Origin: Fennellomyces sp. T-0311 | Taxonomy: Eukaryota; Mucoromycota; Mucoromycetes; Mucorales; Lichtheimiaceae | Length of the DNA: 64,000 nucleotides | Reading direction: 5' to 3' | Assembly: GCA_025266875.1 (NCBI GenBank) | Contig: JALLLT010000034.1 | Span: 413,854 to 477,853 of the forward strand | Shown here: piece by piece, positions 46,271 through 57,504 of the stretch | Position numbering within the stretch: the first letter of the stretch is position 1 | Layout: every line of letters starts with the position of its first letter | The notes under the pieces: model-generated | Told to the model about the DNA's origin: nothing | Database searches by the model: none | What the model saw: the letters and a program-made list of their open reading frames with translations, nothing else | Translations under genes and position numbers: made by a program

Positions 46271-46614
46271 GAGTGTGTACGTGGAATTACTAGTAGCCAC
46301 GCCCTGCTAGTCCCTCAGCGTGCATGCTCTTACCTTTCATCAGGGTCAGAGCATCGTCTCCCCGAGTGTGTACGTGGAATTACTAGTTAGCCACCATCCT
46401 GCTAGTCCCTCAGCGTGCATGCGACTTTTCTCTTCATCGCGGTCAGAGCACCGTCTTTTCGAGTGTGTACGTGGAATTACTAGTAGCCACGTCCTGCTAG
46501 TCCCTCAGCGTGCATGCTCCTACTTTCATCAGGGTCAGAGCATCGTCTCCCCGAGTGTGTACGTGGAATTACTAGTAGCCACGCCCTGCTAGTCCCTCAG
46601 CGTGCATGCGACTT
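46271..46614 (+). repeat. Minisatellite: four tandem units of 92-97 bp
   Basis: Unit starts at 46271, 46364, 46461 and 46553. Each begins GAGTGTGTACGTGGAATTAC and includes CTGCTAGTCCCTCAGCGTGC. The spacer between conserved blocks comes in two types that alternate (TCTTACCTTTCATCAGGG versus GACTTTTCTCTTCATCGCGG), suggesting a higher-order dimer. The last unit is incomplete. Frames across it are by-products. Confidence 0.9.
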
Positions 46615-47461
46615 TTCTTTTTACTCCTCGTGGCTCCACCTATATGTAACGAATCAAATGCAAACTTGCCTTTCTCCTCGGCTCAACCGATTCCTGGTAA
46701 TTTTATTGACCAGAGGTATATTTACAGTCTAAATATGAATGGAATAGACGGACAAGTTTACATGCAATAGCTTTATGAAGCTGAATAGAAAAACGACATA
46801 ACAAACGAAAGTATAATGGACAGACGTATGGAACTAAGATTGCTGCCTTTATAGTGTTCCAGATCTCTGGAAGGGACCCTTACACACGAGCGAGAAGTGA
46901 GTGACGGCTTGGACATTATTATGGGATATATGGAGTGTTGCTTTATAAATGTATGGTACGTGATAACGAAATTGTGCTGTGTTGTCCCAATGGTATAATA
47001 ACCACAATCTACTGCAGAAATAAACCTTTTGCCTTTTTTGTGTACATTGGTCTTCAATCAACATTTTCGTAATTGCTTCATGTAGTGCCACTTTACCTTG
47101 CTCAAGCTCATTTTCAGTGATAGATAACCTATAATTGATCAATAAATAACTGTATGTAGACTTTCTCTGCCTAAGCATGATCGTATTGACACTCGTGGCC
47201 GGTTGTTAAGTGTGATCAAGACCAGTTTCCTACCTTGGAGCACCAACGAGCACGTCATTGGCAGTGAGCCATGTGACAAAGTGATTAAAAAGTCGCAGCA
47301 GCATGAACCGTTGAATCTCTCGGTGGATCCTGAATCGCATAGAGTAGGATACCCCGTAAGAAGCCAGATTGAATCGACTCAAAGAATTGATAAATTTTGC
47401 GCCTCCCAACTTTAAAAACAAGCGTCGTTTTCGTGTAACGCAACCGTCTTCTTTCTCCTCC
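46615..47461. other. Intergenic, right border of the TE island
   Basis: Contains a leftward frame of 109 codons (47178-46849) with no recognisable domain, and the presumed ATG29 promoter. No element ends seen. Confidence 0.4.
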
Positions 47462-48636
47462 ATGACACTGGAAAAAGATACCTTGCATGTCGTCATTCGC
47501 TTACCATTTAAACGGCCTCCCGACTTTGTCGAGCCACCGCCCGTACGTTTCCTCACATTCTCGCCCGTGCAAATCACTCCATTCACACGATCGTTGCCGT
47601 TTTGTTTTTAGATTCTATGGACGGACGAAATGGAGCAACAATTACGACAATACATGAGCCAAAAGCACACGGATTGTAGGGAGACAACGAATGGATTCAT
47701 TTCAGCTTGAGCGATATTGACCCGCATGTCTTTTTCTGTCAGGGAACTATATCGCAGAACAACTACGAGTACCTACTTCATATCTTATTCGTCATGCTGC
47801 ATTTATCTATGAAACTCAGCTGCTCGGGATCAAACAGTTCCGTTTTCTGAATGAAGTAGGCAAGACGCCACCACCACCATCATCGTCTACCAGCAGCAGC
47901 AGCCATCGGCGCAATGTTTCTTCACAAAGTCGACCATCCAGCCGACGTCAAAGTATGCTTATATTGTCATGTGGATACACCAGAATCACTCATCATCTGT
48001 TGATATAGCTACCGCTTCCAATACTCCCACTGCAACCATCCATCAGCAGCAATCGCAGGAGGTCTACATGGATAAAGGCAAATCACCCGTGGATTCCATG
48101 ATGTTATCGACAATATCCAACATTGCACCACGTAATACCCAGCCACCGCCACCCAACGACATATCATCCGTCATTGAAGAATCATTGTATACCAGTTTTG
48201 CGAGTCAAAAGAGCAGTCGAACTTATTATTCTCCACAGCAATCGATCGGTACATCCGACAGTGAGAAAGAAAAGGAAGAGGAAGAGGACATAGCTGAGCA
48301 ATTCCATAACTTGCAAATAGAGGAAGAGCCTGCATTTTTGCCCGTGCGGACGCAGGCTTCTTCTTCCTCATCCTCTCCATCGATCCGGCCGCGTGAACAG
48401 CGGAGATTGGTCTTTTCGGCCTTTGCTTCACGGTCGAAAGCAAATCAAAAAGCTTCTTCGTCAAGCAGCCGCGCCGATGAATCGACTGGATCGTCGCTTG
48501 GTAATGCTATATGTAGAAAAGTACTCGATAGCTTTTTGCTAACCATACGTCATTAGATTGGTCGGATTCATCTATAACACAGTCGGCACTAGAGGACGCC
48601 ATTCTATCCAAGTTCAACCATGGATCAAAGATGTAA
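47462..48636 (+). CDS. ATG29: Autophagy protein Atg29
   Basis: Subunit of the Atg17-Atg31-Atg29 scaffold that nucleates the phagophore assembly site. Five exons (47462-47542, 47612-47675, 47743-47952, 48009-48500, 48557-48636) give 308 residues. The conserved N-terminal Atg29 domain is clear: LHVVIRLPFKRPPDFVEPPP, ILWTDEMEQQLRQYM, DWNYIAEQLRVPTSYLIRHA and AFIYETQLLGIKQF. A long disordered Ser/Pro/Gln-rich middle follows. The short conserved C-terminal motif DWSDSSITQSALEDAILSKF is as in filamentous fungal orthologues. The donors and acceptors were chosen because they join the two conserved ends in one frame, for example T|GG making the Trp of DWNY. It lies directly at the edge of the TE island. 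Confidence 0.88.
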
Positions 48637-51600
48637 ATAGGAGAGTGTTTGAACTGTCAATATCGGTGTACTCAAATTCATGTGGCTAGGTCATCCTTGG
48701 CGTTTTCAAGAAAATATGGGGGATCAACTGACCCCAGCAAACCCAACGATCCGTGAGAGCAGTGTATCTAGATTAGGGAGAGGGAGTGATATATACGGGT
48801 ATACTGGACTCGAATAATAAGTGTGAGCGGATGCCTTGATATTGTATATGAAATCTGTCTGGGACGCTTGCTCAGCCTTATGTTTTGAAAATGCGTATCC
48901 TATCATTGATGCCTATATACTACCACTAATTGCCTTCAGAAAACTGTCATCTGGATGGATGGGCTTGACAGTGATGGGTTCGCAAGTGTTGGATTGGAAG
49001 CAATACGGTACGAAGGGGTGAGTTAGCTTTCTACTCGTTACTGCGTCCAGCGTCAACGTGCTCCATTGTGCTCGCTTATTTTGCGTCTCTTTGTTGCTTG
49101 CTGAAGGCTTTCGTGGATACTGCTCTTTAGGAGCACTATTTAGCACTGCCTTAAGACAAGATATCAGTAGGAAAGATAGCAGTCCCGTTTCCTTTGGGCG
49201 CGATTACATTGACTTTTAGCCTGTTAAAGAGAATTCCGTCGATTCTCCAGTACGTATAGATTCATAACGTATGTGTTTGTTTGATGAGGAAGCTAAGATA
49301 TGTTAAGTCGCGTAAGAATGCTGAAAAATTACTCGAAACACTCGATCTGCAAGCTTGAGGACTTTTTACAATAGAATGAGGTACTTTGATAATCATTGCT
49401 TCACTGGTCATAGCAACCTAATTCCAAGACATATACATATCAGTTTTTTTTTATAAAATCGTTGGATTTTATTAAGGTATTGGAGTGGGTCCACAAATTT
49501 TAGAGTAAATGGGACCTGATATTGGTGGATTTGTAGGGTTTATAGGTGATATCCGCCCCTATAGCAGATAAGCCCCCCACCACCATTTGTGTGGGGGGAA
49601 GAAGAGGAGGCGAGTATCGAAAATGCCGGTAATGATGGCATTTCGATATGTATTTGCTTTAAAAAATCAAAGGATGAATTTAACCATCCATGTGAGAGGA
49701 GCGTGCTTGTGTGCGGGTATGTGTGCGGGTATGTGTGCGTGTGTGTGTGTGTGGGGGGGGGGTATCCGTTCATGAGTTTGCAATCTTGACAACGCAGCAG
49801 TGCTACACTTGCACGAGTACGTTGGTCAACAAGCTTACAATCGGTACTTCTTGCTTCGATTTGCCATCTAGGCCACTTTTGGGGCATCCCATCTTGAATT
49901 CTTGCTTATGACTTGACTGGTACATCACTTGGGTTCAAAAAAAAAGATTTCTGGTACTGGCTGTCTTCCAAACTTTCCGGTTGAAGGTACACATCTGCGC
50001 ATGTGCTCATACAATGGATGCCTCAAGAAAGCAGTATCCTTGGTTTGGTGCGTACGTACGCGACGAAAATACCCTTAATATGCCTTGCTACGTGTCAAAA
50101 AATCAGCACCATAAAAAAAAAATCAAATCTCATATTTACAAACCTTTAGCTGGAGTCAGACCAGCAAAAGTGAAGGATATAAGCACAATGACTCATTATT
50201 GCGAGAGTCAAAAGTGAAAGAGGATATCTCAGTTTAAAAACGAGAATTTGATGTTTGTTCACGTTGTACACTGGGTTTACTTTTTAAGAACGCATGCTTA
50301 TATCAAGTTGGTGGGCTGATAAATCAGGTTCAGTCACTAGCACCGCAGAGCATTCTACATGGGTTCTCACGTTTTATCCATGGGGGGAAAGCATGATTTT
50401 TCATAATACATAAAACGTTCTCTCAAACTATGACTTCAGGACCGAAACGCAACTGTTGGAAGTTCGAGATTTGGGATCCTCCAACGCCTGTATCACAAAT
50501 GACAACCGTATTACAAGGCAATGCCGTTATTTATTGTATCACATCCATGACGGCGCGTGCCCCAAAATATTTACTGCGTTCATGCACGAGTGAAATCCTG
50601 TTTGGACAAAATGGGGTTTCTCGAGCTCTTTACAAATGTGTTGCAACAGTACCAACACATGGTATCTGTTTAACCGAAGTGGAAAAGCCTCGCCATGCGC
50701 GTAGCTATTGTATGCTCGGTTAACACTGCTTTTGTGATGGTGTGTGGTACACGGAAGCATAGAAGAGTGCATCCCCTTATTGAATAAGCAAATTTACTGC
50801 CACCTGGTATACAAGGGGGAGACTTTTATATAGCCACAAACAACATGCATAGAGCCATGGTGATGGTAGCGTCCGTCTAGTACAAGTGTGAAAGCCATAT
50901 CAATGTGACAGCAAACCACTCGATCCATACACTACCCAAACGCACGTTATCTGGGGGGAGCTAATGAAGTTATTGAATCCCAGCTATCTAAATATGACGG
51001 ACGATGATCGTGCCCTCCCTACGGTGATTGGCAATACGTATGATCATGTCGGATAGAAATTTATAGAGCACTGATCCAAAGATGCACAACGGGAGAGTTG
51101 ATATCGGAATTCACCACTTGAACTTTTATCCAACACCGGATAATAATATGCCCACTGTAATATTCCATAAACCAGGCAATTGCTACGTAGGCACCGATTA
51201 GATAACGCGTATCACGACGGTCATCGCACCTATTTAGACATCACGTGCATATAACACAATGTAGCTCATCTTTTCATGCAAATTAAGATATGTGATCTGA
51301 TACGGAAGATCTTGATATGCAAGGGTGATATATTTATAGAGAGTCTAAATCCGGTTAAAGCCATGATGTCAACTAATTCGTACATGGCAGATTAATCAAG
51401 GCAAGACAATTCTCTGGCATAAAAGTAGATGTTTGGGATTTAAAAAAGTTGTCGATTGTGCTAGTAATTGCAGGAGGCGGGAGGAGAAAGAGATAAGAAT
51501 CATATTCTTCCGTAGATTATGTAATGCGGCATTGTAGCGCGGGAAAAGGAAGGCTTGAAACAAGTGTTCTGGAAGACGTGATCCCCGCAGACCAGAGAAG

Positions 51601-51854
51601 GTCTGTGTGATACCATAGCCAATCACAGCACAATGGTCGGCACATACCGCAGTGTCCAGCCCGGACTTTTTAAGGACAACCAATCCGTTATCGTTTTATT
51701 TCTTTGTTTTCTAATTGCACACAGTTATTCTAAAAAAATGATATGCCGCGTTGTACGCAGACACACACACACGTTAAAAAAAGATGTTTGTTTCCCCAAT
51801 GGGTATGGATGAGAGATAGAGAGTAGTAAAAGAAGAAGAAGCCTTTTAAATTAT
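48637..51854. other. 3.2-kb gene-poor intergenic region
   Basis: Between ATG29 and the IDH1 stop. The longest frames are under 100 codons and have no recognisable domains or splice-linked partners. It contains a GT-rich tract at 49703-49763 and T-runs near 49445. No transposon coding remnants or inverted ends were seen; it may hold eroded repeats. Confidence 0.4.
49703..49763 (+). repeat. GT-rich microsatellite ending in a G run
   Basis: GTGTGCGGGTAT units pass into (GT)n and then ten G. The alternating purine-pyrimidine stretch could adopt Z-DNA (inference). Confidence 0.8.
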
Positions 51855-53581
51855 TTACAGCTTGGAAATAACAGCGGCGGTGAATTCCTTGGTGCTGCTG
51901 TTACCGCCCATATCGGCAGTTCTCGCCTATACCATCAGCCGCGGGTAAAGTCAGTACGACAGCAAAAAAACTTTTTTTTTTAACGCGAGAAAAACTTACG
52001 GTGTTGGACTTGATGGTGTCGTAAACGGCGCTGGAGATTCTGTTGGCGTAATCATCCAAGTTCAAGTGTCTCAACATCATGACGGACGAGAGAAGCATGG
52101 CTGTGGGGTTAGCAGCGTTCTTGTTCTGCAAGTCAAGACCCACGTGGCGGGACCCCTGTTGGCAAGAAAAAAAAAGGGGAAAGGTGGTTAAATATTCAAG
52201 CTCTCTCATTGTCATATGAAAACACAAAGGAACTTACAGGTTCGAACATGGCGTATTCGCGACCAATGTTGCAGCCAGGAATCAAGCCAGGACCACCGAT
52301 CAAGCCGGCACCCTATTCATTTTCTGTGCATCAGTACACATACACAATACGGTGTCTGACCAACAGCCCAAACCCTGCTGGATACTTACGACGTTGGAGA
52401 CAATGCTGCCGTACAAATTGGGCATGACCATGACATCGAATTGCTGTGGTCGGGAAACGAGCTGCATGGCTATATATTTAAGACTTATTAGCACATCCTC
52501 AACCCCTGGAAATTTAACCCCAATAATCCACTTGCCTGTGTTGTCGACAATCATGTCGTTGAACTTGATGCCGTGGTGCTCGTACTCCTTGGCAACGTCG
52601 CGGCAGGTGCGCAAGAAAAGACCGTCGGCCAACTTCCTGTAAGCAAATGGCGTAAGTTCCTCCTTCTCTCAGGTCCCAATCCAAGTTCCCAATCCTAAAC
52701 TTACATGATGTTAGCCTTGTGGACGGCAGTGACCTTCTTGCGGTTGTTCTTGAGAGCAAAGTCAAAAGCGAAACGGGCAATACGCTCAGTCTTGACGCGG
52801 GTGATGATCTTGAGAGACTCGACAACACCGGGAACAGACTATATATTACATGTATGAACACGACTTTTCCCACAATAAAAAAAAACTTTTTCATACCTGA
52901 TGCTCCAAGCCAGAGTATTCACCCTCAGTGTTTTCACGAATAATAGCAATGTCAACGTTGTCCAAGCGGGAAGGAACACCGGGAATGTTCTTGCAAAGGG
53001 ACAGCGAGGCGTACATATCGAGGTCCTTGCGCATGGTCACATTGAAAGACTTGTGGCCAAGCTTGGAGGTCGGAGTGAACAGGGTACCCTTGATACCAAC
53101 CTTGTTGCGACGCAACGAAGCAAGCGACTCTTGGAAGAGGGCCTCGTCTTCCGAAGTCAAACCAGACACGTCGTACTGTTCGAATTCAACGGGCGCGTTG
53201 GCGGCCTTAAACACGTCCTTGAGCGATTCAGCAATCTCTTGACCGATACCGTCACCAGGAATCAAGGTGACAGTGTACTTGCCGCCATACTTCTTGGGGA
53301 AGATCTAAATGTAAAAAAAGTGTAAACCACGCGGAGCTTTTTGGAGCAAGCATTGAACAAGGCTTACGTTTTTTTGCTCGGCTGGTGCAGGGGTGGGAAT
53401 GGCAGTGCCGGTTTGGGAGGCGAATGAACGAACGGCAGTCTGTTTTTCAAAAAAGGATAGACTCGCGTTAAGAAACAAAGATAGTGGTGGAAAGGGAAGG
53501 GAGGGTCCAAGTGTGGTTTACCTGCTTGATAGCCGAGATAGTGTTCAAGGTGGCGGGTCTGGCAATGACTTTGGTGAACAT
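51855..53581 (-). CDS. IDH1: NAD-dependent isocitrate dehydrogenase subunit 1, ending in SKL
   Basis: Regulatory subunit of the mitochondrial IDH1/IDH2 complex, which oxidises isocitrate to 2-oxoglutarate with NAD. The start [20 protein letters not shown] (ATG 53581-53579) is a good presequence, continued in exon 2 ([17 protein letters not shown]). The core contains [72 protein letters not shown] and [17 protein letters not shown]. It is split by about eight introns. The last exon reads [22 protein letters not shown]. The terminal Ser-Lys-Leu equals a peroxisomal PTS1. The assignment to subunit 1 rather than the catalytic subunit 2 rests on [17 protein letters not shown] sequence and is likely but not certain. 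Confidence 0.92.
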
Positions 53582-54025
53582 AGTAGCGGGTAAACAAAGG
53601 AGGAACTGGAAACTGCTGAACGGCAAGGTCAAAAAGCAGAAGAATTTTTGCAACTCAGCGCGAATTGGGCCGGCTATGGTTTCATCCGGACTATGGCTCT
53701 CGTGCAACGCATGGCCAAGAGAATGGCGAGGTCCCTGTGCCCCGGGGTAAGGCGTACTTTAATGTAAGAATTGTTCAAAGGCAGCCCGTCGCATCTTTTT
53801 TATGAACTGACGTCGGAAATCGCATTGTCCTTTGTGTTTTCTGCAAAGCACACGACGGACGATATGCAATGGTGTCACCAATAAAATAGGCCACATGTGC
53901 TCTGGTCCTTTAGACCGCTCTCGATCCGCTCTCTCTATTTTCTCTCGCTCTCTCGCTCTCTCTTTGCCCACGGCCAAACCGCCCCCTCCCTTTCCTCTCT
54001 TTCTCATCTCGATCGTTTTTTCTTA
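53582..54025. promoter_or_regulatory. Divergent promoter region IDH1 / uncharacterised gene
   Basis: 444 bases between two start codons. It contains an ATTGG (inverted CCAAT) near 53878 and a pyrimidine-rich CTCT tract at 53925-53970, close to the start of the rightward gene. No gene inside. Confidence 0.5.
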
Positions 54026-56248
54026 ATGTCCACCACCACCGATGTCGATGTCCTGACCAATGGCAAGTTGGCTCTCCTTTTGTGTCCCGAGCTTTGCTCC
54101 CTAATCTCCTCAAACCACTTTTTTTTTATAGAATGGGTGAAAAAGATTCACTTTGAAAACCGCGTGGATCGTAAGGTTTCCTTTCCCGTTGTCCTCTGTT
54201 CGACGACGACTGATCCTTCGTTTTCCTAGTTAATTTGCAGCTGCCTGCAGCCGGTGAGTCGGCCAAGATAGAGATCCCTGAGTTGCCTTCGTTCGACAAT
54301 ATCGGCACAATCGATCTACCGGACAAGTAATTGCTTATATATGTATTGCCTCCCCGCCGCTGATCGCTCACCACTCCCACAGGCAACAGAAGCAGCCGTC
54401 TGCCGCCACCACCACTACCGACTCGTATCTCAACGCTATTGTCTCATCGCCCGCATCGAAACCCAGTACGACTTGCACAAGTGGAGCCGACTGTTCATGC
54501 TACAAATGCCAGCGTCAGAAACGACGAGCACGAGTGAACAAAACAGCACCTGAGACGCCTGTGAGCAAGCCAGCAGCCCCTCCACCGACAACCAAAGCCA
54601 CCATCATCTCTTCGACAAGAACCACTCCAGCATCGCGGGAACCTGCTTATCAACAGCCACAGCAGCCAAGAAGTGCACCACCCGTGTCACAGCAATCAAT
54701 GCCATCTAAAACAGGCATAGCAACAAAGGCAGATCCTCAACAACCGTCTCAACCCAGCAATAGTAAGCGTTCACAAGGCTCAATTTACAAGCGGAAAACA
54801 CCGAGCGTCAAGTCGTATGATAAGCATATGCCCCGTCCCACGTATTCAGCGCAGGACAGCATCTACCGAACAGCCCAGGGCGACGTCCAGAATTCGCACC
54901 TGTCGAACCAGCAGCCAAAGAACACTCTGGACTATGCAGACAATTATCAGATCTCTTGGAAAGACGATGCGACCGGCGACGATCTTCTCGGTTCATTAAA
55001 GACGTTCCAGCATATTTTCGCAGAACAGCCTACCGAGAACACCCAGGGTCTTTCTGATCTGCTGGAGGTGCGTGCCCGCGAGCTGAAGCGACAACGAGAG
55101 GAGCAGGCCAACCAGGCTGCAGCCACACCCGTGGACCCAGACGAAATGCTGACGGAGCCGCCTGCGGGCCAGGTCTTTACGCTAAAGTACCGTAAAGGGT
55201 CTCCGCATTACGCGCTTACACTGTACCATACGATGAAAATGCAAGGGGCGAGCGAGCGCATGGCTGCGTACAGTGAGTGGTTACACAGGCACCAATATAA
55301 TGTGTTGCATTAAATGCTTACACAACACTACCATATAGGCACCGCATTCGGCCATTGCATGCGGGCCAACAGCGGGCTGTCTGGCTGGCTTAAAATGCAG
55401 AGTCGCCGTGAGCCACCGCGCGTATTGCAAGGTAAAATAATCCACGAAGCCTGATTCGATGGGGATTTTTTTTAACATGGCCCTTCAGAATACAGACCGC
55501 GGCCCAAGAAGCCCACCAAAAAGTCGATCCTGAGCCCCATTATACCCGGCAAGAAAAAGACCACCACGGACGATATGTGGTACAAGATATCGTCATCTGA
55601 AAATCCTGCGCCTGCGTTGCCTCCCAGCAATCCATGGAACAGCGACGACTCGACAGCCATCACGCCCACCGACGTGCTTTCGGCTGCACATGCCTTACTG
55701 CCTAATCAGTCACCGGTGGCTCTCCACGACTCGCTGAGTCGAAGCAACATTGCCGCCAAGCCCTACGACCACGTTGATACCCCCAGTCGGCCGATTCCCA
55801 CTCATGTTAGCAAAACGAAACAGCGGTGTGCGCATGGAGCAGCAATATGATTTATTAATCGTGGGCCTTTTATTCTCTCAATGTAGCGTGCAGGTTCAGA
55901 CAATGCAAGTCTCTCCTCCATGAGCGTCGACGGCAACAAAGGGAAGCTGTTTTCCTCATTTGGCAAAAAGTCATTACGGTCGCGCAGTGGCACCATCACC
56001 TCCGTCAAATCGCACGACAGCATCAAGCGGGTATGTCAATATGTCAAACGTTGGAGATCTCATGCTGACATGTCTCAAAGAAACCATCGACGCAGCGCAG
56101 CGAATCCAACAAGGACCTAGATGCGCTGTGCAGTCTGATGCCGCACGTCGACCGGGCGCCTCTCGCACAAATCTTGGCGGATGCAGGAGGCGATTACATG
56201 AAGGCGCTGGTGTTGTGCAAGCAGGCGGTTGCGGAAGGCAAATTGTAA
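54026..56248 (+). CDS. Uncharacterised fungal protein with a Cys cluster and UBA/CUE-like C-terminus
   Basis: The function is not recognised. The model has about eight exons. The start is MSTTTDVDVLTN, followed by a probable GC-AG intron (54057 GCAAGT). Next come EWVKKIHFENRVD and PGESAKIEIPELPSFDNIG. A basic cysteine motif CTSGADCSCYKCQRQKRRAR (about residue 90) may bind zinc or nucleic acid. A long Pro/Gln/Ser-rich stretch follows, then a conserved-looking block (FTLKYRKGSPHYALTLYHTM) and SGWLKMQSRREPPRVLQ. Basic RPKKPTKKSILSP follows. The end reads DLDALCSLMPHVDRAPLAQI, then LADAGGDYMKALVLCKQAV, shaped like a three-helix ubiquitin-binding CUE/UBA domain (inference). One internal donor (about 55827) is ambiguous. 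It is convergent with the GTP cyclohydrolase gene, 167 bp apart. Confidence 0.7.
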
Positions 56249-56414
56249 CAAAACAATGTATATTATATAAACCAAAAGACGAACACAATTATTAAAATCT
56301 AAGTTGAATTACGGGAAATCGGATATTTTTCTCTTGTTCGTTTGAACTGTTGAAGGGGATGGCGTCGGCGAAGTGTGTGTGTGTTGTTGGGTGGATGGGC
56401 TGGATAGGCTGTCT

Positions 56415-57504
56415 CTACCTTCGGATGAGAGTGAGGAACTCCTCGCGTGTCTTGGGGTTGCTTCGGAAACAGCCCATCATGCAGCTGGTTACCGTGGCAC
56501 TACCGGGTTTCTATAGCACATTAAATTGGTTAGCATTTCCCCAGCCTGTCATCGGTCGGTCCTAAAACGATCGTCTAACCTGCACACCGCTGCATACATA
56601 CAAGTCAGCACGAGCACGTTACTGTGAATCATCCTTTTTTTTTTTAAAACGTACCGCATGCACATGCACAAATGAGACGCCTCCATGACAACAGCCACAC
56701 CCTGTGGTTGCAGGATCTCCATCAATGACGTTGCGATTTGTTTGGTTACACGTTCCTGAACTTGAAGTCTACGGGAGACGAGATCGTGAGAAAAATGTAT
56801 ACCCTCCTTATCGCGATAAGCTTACCTTCTGGTGAACATTTCCGCAATGCGCGCCAGCTTACTCAGACCCACCACTCGGCGATTGGGAATATAACCAATG
56901 CTGATTTTGCCCGTGAACGGCACCATATGATGCTCGCACAATGAAAAGACATCCACATCCTTGACAAGCACCATTTCATCGTGGTCTAATGCGTCATTCT
57001 GTTTTAGCCTTACCGATCAAACCTCCCGCCGTTTCTTTTTTTTTGTAACCAACCTTCTTCAAAAACAGCGTCATTGATGACCTCTATTTTTGGATCCGTC
57101 TGGTGAGTCATCCATGTCAAGTAACAACCCAATATCCTTTTTTTTTTTTTTTTTACCTCGGATACTTTGTTCATAGCCCTTGGTAAAGAACATCAAAGCT
57201 TTGGCATAACGATCAGGTGTCTTGAGCAGCCCTTCTCTTTCCGGGTCCTCACCAATACAGGACAAGATGGTTTTGACCGCGTCTGCAATCTTCTTTGTTC
57301 TTTCCTCTCGTTCTTCTGCCGATTCATCCCTGCGGATGCGAGCTCCTTTACCTTTTATTCTCCTGTCAGTTTTGCATAATCAGATAGAGTTACTCAAACT
57401 TTACTTGGCCAGCTCAGTCCGTCAATATCAACAGGACTTCCCTGTCGACTAATGGTCGAAATGGCAGACGATTGCGAGGGTGACGGAGTAAGGTGGTCGT
57501 CCAT
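56415..57504 (-). CDS. FOL2: GTP cyclohydrolase I
   Basis: Converts GTP to dihydroneopterin triphosphate, the first step to folate and tetrahydrobiopterin. The start ATG (57504-57502) opens [20 protein letters not shown]. An exon with [20 protein letters not shown] and [17 protein letters not shown] follows. The zinc site is visible as [10 protein letters not shown] (Cys and His) and the later cysteine in LCMCMRGVQK. Also present are [17 protein letters not shown] and [15 protein letters not shown]. The C-terminus FLTLIRR matches the family end. Five introns or more, one with a 16-T run (57139-57154). It is divergent from FGAM synthase. Confidence 0.94.

Noticed and set aside
46320..46592. 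90-codon frame with internal peptide repeats
   Set aside because: The repeats follow the minisatellite units at DNA level and the frame breaks at the unit edges.
48836..49021. Short frame ending at a donor-like GTGAGT near 49019
   Set aside because: 61 codons without a recognisable domain and no matching downstream exon.
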